The notes beneath the pieces are model-generated. The model was given only the letters and a program-made list of their open reading frames with translations, did not search any database and was not told the DNA's origin. Source: Bacteriovoracaceae bacterium (GTDB taxonomy: Bacteria > Bdellovibrionota > Bacteriovoracia > Bacteriovoracales > Bacteriovoracaceae). From it: DNA of 24,070 nucleotides. Where the stretch lies: the NCBI GenBank assembly GCA_023146355.1, contig JAGLCH010000109.1, positions 1 through 24,070 of the forward strand, given 5' to 3'. The stretch's first letter is position 1. Every line of letters starts with the position of its first letter. Both the position numbers and the translations under genes were made by a program. Below, in pieces: positions 1 through 6,147 of this stretch.

Positions 1-465
1 GCTCCAAAGAAAGCAGCTCCAAAAAAGGTTGAAACTGTAGTAAGTGAAGACCCAAAGAAAATGACTCGTGAAGAGGCAATTGCGAAATATAAAAACCAAC
101 AGGCAAAGTCAAAAGCAAAAGAGGTAACAACTCTTAAAACTAAGACTGTTGCGGAGGAAACCTTAGCAAACCCATACTTCACAGAAACACCAAAGGAAGC
201 AGCTGCACCTAAAGAAGAAGTGCCTCTAGATCAGGTAACTGAAAATTCTGATGGGTCATATAAGGCGAAACCAACGGCAGCAATCAATGCAGAGTACAAT
301 ACAGATGATGAGCCTGAGGAAGGAACAGAAGGTCAATATGGATTTGGCTGGTCAATGAATGATGCTTTTGATGAAGCAAAAGAAGATGAGCCTGTCGCGG
401 AAGCTCTAGACGAAGATGAGATTTATGCTCGTGGACTAGACAAGAAAAAACCAGCAGTCGAATAG
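1..465 (+). CDS. Lys/Ala/Pro-rich hypothetical protein, C-terminal part
   Basis: The frame is open from base 1 to a TAG at 463-465, so this is the last 154 residues of a gene that begins upstream of the window; the ATG at 61 is probably internal. The visible part is low-complexity: a basic Lys/Ala/Pro-rich stretch (roughly residues 1-60) followed by a strongly acidic Asp/Glu-rich C-terminus (roughly 95-150). No catalytic motif, membrane segment or known domain can be seen. Such a charged, disordered tail could belong to a nucleic-acid-binding or scaffold protein, but no function is assigned. It ends 20 bases before a strong terminator, so it closes its own transcription unit. Confidence 0.7.
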   Translation, partial: APKKAAPKKVETVVSEDPKKMTREEAIAKYKNQQAKSKAKEVTTLKTKTVAEETLANPYFTETPKEAAAPKEEVPLDQVTENSDGSYKAKPTAAINAEYNTDDEPEEGTEGQYGFGWSMNDAFDEAKEDEPVAEALDEDEIYARGLDKKKPAVE

Positions 466-485
466 ATTAAAATTAAATACATGCA

Positions 486-520
486 AGAGGCCCAAGGAAT
501 TCCTTGGGCCTCTCTTTTTT
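486..520 (+). terminator. Rho-independent terminator
   Basis: A perfect 28-base inverted repeat (486-513, arms beginning AGAGGCCCAAGG and ending CCTTGGGCCTCT) is followed by C and six T. The stem is GC-rich and needs only a few central bases for the loop. It lies just after the Lys/Ala/Pro-rich gene and 11 bases before the glutaredoxin start, separating the two transcription units. Confidence 0.92.
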
Positions 521-530
521 AGGACAAGAA

Positions 531-794
531 ATGACCAACCCAAAACTAGATTATTATTATTTTAATGCCTGCCCTTTTTGCAAAATGGTGATGCGAGAAA
601 TCAAGAGCAATAATATCTTAGTAAATTACTGTGACATCTGGGGAGACCCCAAGTTTTCCGAAAAATTGATCCAAGATAGGGGAAAAAGAACAGTACCCGT
701 CCTTTATATTGATGGTATTCCAATGGGTGAATCTAGTGATATAATGGACTGGTTAGATAAGAACAAAGATAACTTAGAAAAAGAACAGAAGTAG
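531..794 (+). CDS. Glutaredoxin-like thiol-disulfide protein
   Basis: An 87-residue protein with the glutaredoxin/GST N-terminal fold: a beta strand (YYYF) runs into a CPFC redox motif (C14, C17), followed by a cis-proline TVP motif (54-56) and a glycine-containing YIDG turn. Small glutaredoxins reduce protein disulfides or glutathione mixed disulfides in the cytoplasm. The start is ATG 531 with AGGA at 521-524. An in-frame TTG at 504 is rejected because it lies inside the terminator hairpin. It is first of five closely packed plus-strand genes; the next starts 6 bases after its stop. The fold is clear from the motifs; the partner is unknown. Confidence 0.82.
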   Translation: MTNPKLDYYYFNACPFCKMVMREIKSNNILVNYCDIWGDPKFSEKLIQDRGKRTVPVLYIDGIPMGESSDIMDWLDKNKDNLEKEQK

Positions 795-800
795 GACAAT

Positions 801-2111
801 ATGGAAATTCGCGATCCAGTACACGGCTCGATTCAAATACTAGATGAAGAGATTCCAATTATCTCCGATAATTTCTTCCAACGATTACGTAATATCAAAC
901 AGCTTGGGTTTTCAGAATATGTATTCCCAGGTGCAACTCACACCCGATTTCTTCATAGTATCGGTGTAATGCACATTGGTACGAATGTATTCGATAAGCT
1001 ATTCTCAGAAAGACTTCAGCAACCAGAGATCATTCGCCTGAAGGAGACTTTTAAACTTGCCTGCCTACTACACGATATCGGCCATGCTCCTCTCAGTCAT
1101 GCGACAGAATCGGTTATGCCAAGCCTTGAAGAGCTTAATATTCCATCGCGCTTTTTATCAGAGCGAGACAAAATTGTTTCCCGTCAAGCAAGCCACGAAG
1201 ATTATACAATCAAATCAATCGTTGATAGCTCGTTTACAAAATCATTTAAGCAAGTTGAAGACAAATTTGGAATAGATCGAAATTGTATAGCTGATCTAAT
1301 TGTTGGTAGTACACCAGACCCATCTTACTTTACAGTAGATGGGGTTAACTTTTTTCCTGTACTTCATCAATTGGTATCTAGTGAGCTTGACTGTGATCGC
1401 ATGGACTACCTCCTAAGAGATAGCTACTTTTGCGGAGTGAGCTATGGAAGCTATGATCTCGACTGGCTAATTGATAATCTTGAATATTGTGAAATTGATG
1501 GTAGTGCTTATCTTGCGATGAATGAACGTGCTGTTGTAACATTTGATGATTTTCTTCTGAGTCGATTCCATATGTTTTTAATGGTGTACTTCCACTACCG
1601 CTCTGTTTGCCTAGAGCAACTACTGATGAAGTACTTTAAAACGTCTGAACATGAATACAAAATTCCAGCAGATATTGAGGAGTATCTCAAGCACGATGAT
1701 CACTACCTCATGAAAGTAATGAGAAACAGTGAAAATGAGTATGCTCAGGCAATTGTAAAAAACAATATCCCTCAAAAAATATTTGAATCCTTCAATGAAG
1801 AACAACTCAAGACACTAAAGGTAGTAGAAAAATACTTAAAAGCAGAAAACATTGAATATATCAGATGCTCTTCTGCAGGAAGACTCTCTAAGTACTACAC
1901 AAGTGATTCAAATACTAAGCAGTACTCTATGAAAGTTCTTAGAGATGTTCTTGGTAGTGACGGGCCGACTTATTCAAATATTGATCAAGCAACTGACCTC
2001 TTCCATAAGTTTAGTAAAACTCACTCAGTAAACCGATTGCACTGCTCATTGGATAATCTATCAGAAGAACAATTGAAAAACATAATGGCGCTAGTCCATT
2101 CAAAAGGATAA
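801..2111 (+). CDS. HD-domain phosphohydrolase (COG1078/YwfO-like, dNTPase-related)
   Basis: A 436-residue soluble protein of the HD superfamily related to SAMHD1 and bacterial dGTPases. It opens with the family signature IRDPVHGSI (3-11). Metal-binding residues are visible as the HTRF-LHSIG segment (H47-G55), the HD pair in LLHDIGHAPLSH (H91, D92; H95, H100) and the distal Asp in the ELDCDRMDYLLRD segment. Family members hydrolyse (deoxy)nucleoside triphosphates or other phosphoesters; the substrate cannot be read from sequence. Length is typical. The start is ATG 801, with its AGGA overlapping the glutaredoxin stop codon. It is probably co-transcribed with the glutaredoxin and the exported protein beginning 6 bases downstream. 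Confidence 0.88.
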   Translation: MEIRDPVHGSIQILDEEIPIISDNFFQRLRNIKQLGFSEYVFPGATHTRFLHSIGVMHIGTNVFDKLFSERLQQPEIIRLKETFKLACLLHDIGHAPLSHATESVMPSLEELNIPSRFLSERDKIVSRQASHEDYTIKSIVDSSFTKSFKQVEDKFGIDRNCIADLIVGSTPDPSYFTVDGVNFFPVLHQLVSSELDCDRMDYLLRDSYFCGVSYGSYDLDWLIDNLEYCEIDGSAYLAMNERAVVTFDDFLLSRFHMFLMVYFHYRSVCLEQLLMKYFKTSEHEYKIPADIEEYLKHDDHYLMKVMRNSENEYAQAIVKNNIPQKIFESFNEEQLKTLKVVEKYLKAENIEYIRCSSAGRLSKYYTSDSNTKQYSMKVLRDVLGSDGPTYSNIDQATDLFHKFSKTHSVNRLHCSLDNLSEEQLKNIMALVHSKG

Positions 2112-2117
2112 GAGCGA

Positions 2118-2807
2118 GTGAATAGGATCTCACTATATGTATTAATCATCTTTATCTATTTGGGTATTTCTGCCAGCTTCTCCCCTACGCAAAAAGGTAC
2201 GCCCTACATGGAGGACGAGAAGCTATACGGAAATTTTTTTAAAGGTTCTCCCATGAGCGCAATTCTAACTGATGTTTTCACAACAGGATTTATTGCAAAA
2301 ACCTACTATCAAAAGTATAAAGTTTTTCACGGTTTCAAACATTACGAAACTAAAATCATTCGAACATCACGTGATTTCTGGGAAAAAAACCAAAAGAATC
2401 TAGGAATGTCCCTATTCAGAAGATCTGGAAAAAAATCTACAATAGGAACTCTCCCAATTCCTCCAGGAAGTCTCTTTGTTGGAAATACATCCTTTGGCCG
2501 CTGGAGAACATCAGACTATGGAGACAAAGTATGGCGTTTTCATCGTCCCTATCGCAACTTTCCAAAAGAGTTCGGATGGATTAATTTTGATTATACTCAG
2601 CGAAGATATAAGTCGCTTAAGATACATATCGACAATAACACTCCATACTATGGAAGAAACAACGAGTTTGGAACATACGGTGACGTAACCCGAGAGTTTT
2701 TAAAGCTGAATTACGACGATAAGATAAAGAGTTTTAGCTTAGTCGAACATATGAAACTACTTTTTTCAATTACTAAAGAAATTAGAAGAGAGACTCAAAT
2801 AAGATGA
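2118..2807 (+). CDS. Hypothetical exported protein
   Basis: A 229-residue protein starting at GTG 2118, with a purine-rich GGATAAGAG ahead of it. The N-terminus is a short basic/hydrophobic segment (MNRISLYVLIIFIYLGISAS), consistent with a signal peptide or membrane anchor. The rest is basic and rich in aromatic residues, with a notable Trp/Phe/Tyr/Gly-rich core around residues 120-165 (GNTSFGRW, WRFHRPYR, FGWINFDY). I do not recognise the family. Its stop overlaps the start of the next, multi-spanning membrane protein by 4 bases (ATGA), so translation is probably coupled and the two may work together at the envelope. This last point is inference. Confidence 0.72.
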   Translation: MNRISLYVLIIFIYLGISASFSPTQKGTPYMEDEKLYGNFFKGSPMSAILTDVFTTGFIAKTYYQKYKVFHGFKHYETKIIRTSRDFWEKNQKNLGMSLFRRSGKKSTIGTLPIPPGSLFVGNTSFGRWRTSDYGDKVWRFHRPYRNFPKEFGWINFDYTQRRYKSLKIHIDNNTPYYGRNNEFGTYGDVTREFLKLNYDDKIKSFSLVEHMKLLFSITKEIRRETQIR

Positions 2808-3694
2808 ATGAACTACTAGATAAAGTTATTATTCGATTAGTATTTACCATTTTTATCTGCCTTATACTTTTTGTATATCGGTATGCGCACGCCTTCCTCT
2901 ACCCTTCCGCTCGTTCCCAATTTCTAAAAAAGATTACACCGAACAAAAACTCGGCCGATAGTGTTCATATGTTTGCACGTATTCTTGGAATGGCACTAAT
3001 AATGAGTGAATTCTATTTTTATCTTTCGGATGGTATTTTAATTGCACTCCTAGACTTCTCTATAATGTCCACTGCCAGCTTTATCACCTTTATCGCATCG
3101 ATTTATATTGCTGAGAGCATAGTGTTATATAACTTTGAATATTCCGATGAAATCCTAAAGCGAAAGAATATGGCATACGCTATAATTAGTTTCTCTATGG
3201 TTATAGGCCTTGCCTACATCATTAAAACTGCCGCTGCTGTTTCGAAAGACTCCCCTATCGTTTTCCTATTTATTTGGCTCTTCGCCATCGTCCTTTTTGG
3301 GTTTGCGACAAAAAGCTATACCTTCTTTTCAAAACTTCCATTTGGACGCTTGATAATTCAAAAGAATGTGGCCATTGGTCTATCATACTCTGGCTTCATC
3401 TGGGGTTGGTCACTTATCATTGCCAGTGCAATCAACCATCCTATGATAAATATAAAATGGTATTTGAGCCACTCAATGATCAAAATCCTGCTCTCGATTA
3501 TCATCTTACCGCTTTTTCAACGAGGCCTTGTTAAGATTTTTAAAATAGCAGTTACCAAAAATGATGATCAGTCAGTAGATGGGCCAGAAGTTGGTGATGG
3601 TATCTATGAAGGAATTGCCTTTTTATCCGCTTGCCTTCTAACCTCTGTTATCACTGGCAATATTCACTTTGGAACCTTTTATCCAATTTTTTGA
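2804..3694 (+). CDS. Multi-pass inner-membrane protein, DUF350-like
   Basis: A 296-residue protein with about eight hydrophobic segments. Three spaced elements resemble the DUF350 (YjfL) pattern: an Asn/Gly-X-Ala-type helix start followed by a Gly-containing helix and small residues (near KNMAYAIISFSMVIGLAY, QKNVAIGLSYSGFIWGW and GDGIYEGIAFLSACLLTS), suggesting a tandem arrangement. DUF350 proteins are inner-membrane proteins of poorly known function. The family match is from pattern memory and is tentative; the membrane topology is clear. Its start overlaps the stop of the exported protein, and the rhodanese-fold gene follows after 13 bases. Confidence 0.68.
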   Translation: MNELLDKVIIRLVFTIFICLILFVYRYAHAFLYPSARSQFLKKITPNKNSADSVHMFARILGMALIMSEFYFYLSDGILIALLDFSIMSTASFITFIASIYIAESIVLYNFEYSDEILKRKNMAYAIISFSMVIGLAYIIKTAAAVSKDSPIVFLFIWLFAIVLFGFATKSYTFFSKLPFGRLIIQKNVAIGLSYSGFIWGWSLIIASAINHPMINIKWYLSHSMIKILLSIIILPLFQRGLVKIFKIAVTKNDDQSVDGPEVGDGIYEGIAFLSACLLTSVITGNIHFGTFYPIF

Positions 3695-3707
3695 TTAGGA
3701 ACTAACC

Positions 3708-4220
3708 ATGAAAATGAACGTATTTGAATCGATTAATATAATCTCTGAACGTCTCGATGATATAGAAAAACGCATTGGTGAACTCGAGAAGATGTCTGGC
3801 CTAGAACTATCAATTATTAGAAATCATCTAGTACGAGTCAAAAATGGTGAACCACTAGATGATCATTTTTTACTTACAGGAGCTCCATACAGAGATATTT
3901 CTCCAGGAGATGCTATTGCTATCTACCAGAACCCTGATTCAAATTATTTTTTTCTAGATGTTACTGAGGCCGGTTTTAATCATGAGATGAGGATCGAAGA
4001 GGCCATTAATATTCCTCTCAGTGAACTACCAAGGCGATTTACTGAGATTAATAAAGACAAGGCCATTCCAATTATGGTCATCTCAGAAAATGGGCTGGGC
4101 TCCATTCACGCATGTGAACTCTTAACCGGCAAAGGTTATTATAATTTGAATAATATTTCTGGTGGGTACGAACACTGGCAGGGAATAGCAGGAAATAGGC
4201 CTATCCCCTCAAATTATTAG
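3708..4220 (+). CDS. Rhodanese-fold protein lacking the catalytic cysteine
   Basis: A 170-residue cytoplasmic protein. Residues 5-50 are heptad-like and charged, probably a short coiled coil. Residues 63-157 match a rhodanese domain: a DISPGDA start, FFLDV strand with the conserved Asp, EAINIPLSELPRR (normally GHIxGAxNIPL-type), and a C-terminal GGYEHW. The active-site loop, normally a Cys flanked by Tyr/Gly/Arg/Ser, reads VISENGLGS (124-132), placing Ser126 where Cys is expected. It is therefore predicted to be non-catalytic, perhaps a binding or regulatory domain. ATG 3708 has AGGA 7 bases upstream. Last gene of the plus-strand group; its stop overlaps that of the convergent MarR gene. Confidence 0.82.
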   Translation: MKMNVFESINIISERLDDIEKRIGELEKMSGLELSIIRNHLVRVKNGEPLDDHFLLTGAPYRDISPGDAIAIYQNPDSNYFFLDVTEAGFNHEMRIEEAINIPLSELPRRFTEINKDKAIPIMVISENGLGSIHACELLTGKGYYNLNNISGGYEHWQGIAGNRPIPSNY

Positions 4221-4651
4221 CTACTAGAAACTTTCTCTAAAAAATTACTGAGACTAAACTCAACTCGATCAAGCTCAACCTCGCCCATTTTATCAGTGTA
4301 AACTTTTTCGAGTTCACTAATACTTTCAAATAAATTTAGCTTGAATCGCTGACCATACTCTGTCAGGTGGATATGTTGGGATCTTCGGTCGCGTGCACTT
4401 TCCACACGGTTGATATAGCCACGTTTTTGCAGCTCATTGAGATGGCTGGTCATCGTTTGCTTCTTCAGTCCGCAAGCAACACCAATCTCTTTTATCGAAG
4501 GTCCATCATTTTCACAAATATAAATAAGTACTTCAACAAAACTAGGACGTAAATCAGTAAAACCGCGTTCTGATACGCGCTTTAAAAGCTCATTGCTATA
4601 AAGACGATAGATCTTCTTTAATAGGCCACCAATTGTAGATACTCTTTTCAT
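4217..4651 (-). CDS. MarR-family transcriptional regulator
   Basis: A 144-residue winged helix-turn-helix protein. An N-terminal dimerisation helix is followed by the HTH (about 50-75: PSIKEIGVACGLKKQTMTSHLNEL) and the wing with the family's conserved D-R-R (about 82-100: RVESARDRRSQHIHLTEYG). A C-terminal helix completes the dimer interface. MarR proteins repress nearby genes until a small ligand or oxidation releases them. ATG 4651 has only a weak ribosome-binding site. It lies 65 bases downstream of a small exported-protein gene on the same strand, with a possible own promoter between them. Its target is not evident. Confidence 0.88.
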   Translation of the reverse strand: MKRVSTIGGLLKKIYRLYSNELLKRVSERGFTDLRPSFVEVLIYICENDGPSIKEIGVACGLKKQTMTSHLNELQKRGYINRVESARDRRSQHIHLTEYGQRFKLNLFESISELEKVYTDKMGEVELDRVEFSLSNFLEKVSSS

Positions 4652-4678
4652 AATTCAACCATTTAGTATTGCTTTAAG

Positions 4679-4706
4679 ACTATATATCAATTTTAAATCC
4701 CTACAA
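4679..4706 (-). promoter_or_regulatory. Possible sigma-70-type promoter of the MarR gene
   Basis: On the minus strand TTGTAG (4701-4706) and TATAGT (4679-4684) are separated by 16 bases. The -10 element matches consensus at five of six positions; the -35 is weak. Position and orientation suit the MarR gene starting at 4651. In this AT-rich gap a chance match is possible. Confidence 0.33.
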
Positions 4707-4716
4707 CAAGTTATTT

Positions 4717-4974
4717 TTATAAAATTTTGAGTGCTACTAGCAGCTCTTCGGGAAGTGCTGAAGAAGGAGAAACTTGTTTATTATCAATTGGTTGAGACGA
4801 ACTTTCGCCTAATTGCTTCTTACTTGCAGGACTTAAATCGTCCTGATCTACCCCTTGAAACCACAAGTTTGCTTTGAGCGAGAAAAAGAGATTTTCCCCA
4901 GAGTCAGCGGCATAGCAATAGATACTGGGTGTTAGCCAGCTGACAAATGTCAAAATTATTAGCAACTTTTTCAT
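4717..4974 (-). CDS. Small exported protein behind a sigma-54 promoter
   Basis: An 85-residue protein with a clear Sec signal peptide: Lys-Lys at 2-3, a hydrophobic core to about residue 18, and a likely cleavage near YCYA-A (about residues 22-23). The mature part, about 63 residues, is polar and Ser/Gln/Asp-rich, with no Cys and no recognisable domain; the C-terminus (LPEELLVALKIL) may form an amphipathic helix. ATG 4974 has AAGGGG at 4981-4986 at good spacing. The gene lies 66 bases after rodA but has its own consensus sigma-54 promoter in that gap, so it is probably regulated apart from the elongation operon. Function unknown. Confidence 0.75.
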   Translation of the reverse strand: MKKLLIILTFVSWLTPSIYCYAADSGENLFFSLKANLWFQGVDQDDLSPASKKQLGESSSQPIDNKQVSPSSALPEELLVALKIL

Positions 4975-5022
4975 TTTTAACCCCTTGTAATTACAACTTT
5001 GATCTATCTACAGTGATTAAAG

Positions 5023-5038
5023 TGCAAAAGAGGTGCCA
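5023..5038 (-). promoter_or_regulatory. Sigma-54 (-24/-12) promoter
   Basis: The minus strand reads TGGCACCTCTTTTGCA, matching TGGCAC-N5-TTGCW at every defined position, with the required 12-base distance between the GG and GC elements. It begins 3 bases after the rodA stop and points at the 85-residue exported-protein gene, whose start is about 50 bases away. An upstream activator site would lie inside rodA; none is recognised. Confidence 0.82.
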
Positions 5039-5040
5039 GT

Positions 5041-6147
5041 TTAGAAGAAGCTGCGACTATTACTGAAGCTAGTTGCAAGGCCCGTACAGATTCCAAAAGT
5101 GAGAAGACTCGAGCCCCCATAGGACATAAAGGGGAGCGGCAATCCTACAATGGGTAAAATACCAGTAACCATCCCCATATTGACAAAGATATGCCAAAAG
5201 AAAATAGACATCAACCCAATGACCACCACACTATCATAAAATCGGTTCACCGAGCCTGCCAGCCAAATAAAACGGAATAACAGAAGTAGATAAAGACCAA
5301 TTAAGAGCACTGAGCCAAAGAAACCATGCTCCTCATTATAAATTGAAAAAACAAAATCTGTGTGATTTTCCGGTAAGTAGTTGAGGGATGCTTGGGTAGA
5401 CTGCATGTGTCCTTTTCCCCAAAACTTTCCTGAACCAATCGCAATTTTTGATTGAATCGCATTATACCCCGACCCGCGCGCATCTGCATCTGGGTTGAGA
5501 AATGTTACAATACGTTTTCGCTGATATTCTTTGAGTCCAAAGTTATACATTACCGTTCCAGACAAAACAGCGATAATAGCGAGAATCCCAATAGTCTTCC
5601 ACTTAAGTTTTCGGTAAAAGGCCACCACTAGAAAAATTAAAATAATGAGAAGCCCTGTTCCAAGGTCTGGCTCTAAAATAATAAGAAGAGCTGGAATAAA
5701 AGCAATTATGAAAGGAATGATAAGCTCTTTAAGTCCCATCTCACTTCCTGGATCGCTTTTAGAAAACCACCTTCCCAAAGCAAGTGTCACAGTAACCTTC
5801 ATCAACTCAGAAGGCTGAAAACGAAGAGGCCCTAAAACAAGCCAGCGCTGTGCCCCCATCCCCTTGTGCCCCATTATAAGAACAAGAACGAGAAGTGCAA
5901 TATTGAAGAAATAGAAAGCATAGGAAAATCTAAAAAGAGTCTTGGGCCGAATGAAGCTAATAACAACGGCCACAAACATTGATAGAAAAAACCACAGTAG
6001 CTGGGTTTTATAAAGGCCATTAGATGATGACGCATGAGTGGCCGAATACAAGTTAATTAAGCCAATAATAAAAATAGTGGTAACAGCAAGGAGAAAGCTA
6101 AAGTCGTACCTCTTCAACCAATCTACAACTTTTGAACTACTCAACAT
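5041..6147 (-). CDS. rodA: RodA, peptidoglycan glycosyltransferase of the elongasome (SEDS family)
   Basis: A 368-residue SEDS-family protein with about ten transmembrane helices. It polymerises lipid II into glycan strands together with PBP2 during side-wall growth. Visible family features include GAQRWL (98-103), QPSELMK (111-117), EPDLGTG (159-165), the catalytic-Asp region PENHTDFVF (D264 by analogy with known RodA), and the C-terminal GLPLPFMSYGGSS signature (335-347). Length is typical. ATG 6147 lies within the last codons of mrdA (11-base overlap), so translation is probably coupled, in keeping with the RodA-PBP2 complex. It is the last gene of the mreC-mreD-mrdA-rodA operon. Confidence 0.96.
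   Translation of the reverse strand: MLSSSKVVDWLKRYDFSFLLAVTTIFIIGLINLYSATHASSSNGLYKTQLLWFFLSMFVAVVISFIRPKTLFRFSYAFYFFNIALLVLVLIMGHKGMGAQRWLVLGPLRFQPSELMKVTVTLALGRWFSKSDPGSEMGLKELIIPFIIAFIPALLIILEPDLGTGLLIILIFLVVAFYRKLKWKTIGILAIIAVLSGTVMYNFGLKEYQRKRIVTFLNPDADARGSGYNAIQSKIAIGSGKFWGKGHMQSTQASLNYLPENHTDFVFSIYNEEHGFFGSVLLIGLYLLLLFRFIWLAGSVNRFYDSVVVIGLMSIFFWHIFVNMGMVTGILPIVGLPLPFMSYGGSSLLTFGICTGLATSFSNSRSFF

Noticed and set aside
504..530. TTG start giving nine extra residues on the glutaredoxin
   Set aside because: It lies within the terminator hairpin of the upstream gene; ATG 531 has a proper ribosome-binding site.
4168..4182. Sigma-54-like TGGCAG...AGCAG at the end of the rhodanese-fold gene
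   Set aside because: Spacing is one base short, the -12 element is imperfect, and it points into a convergent gene.
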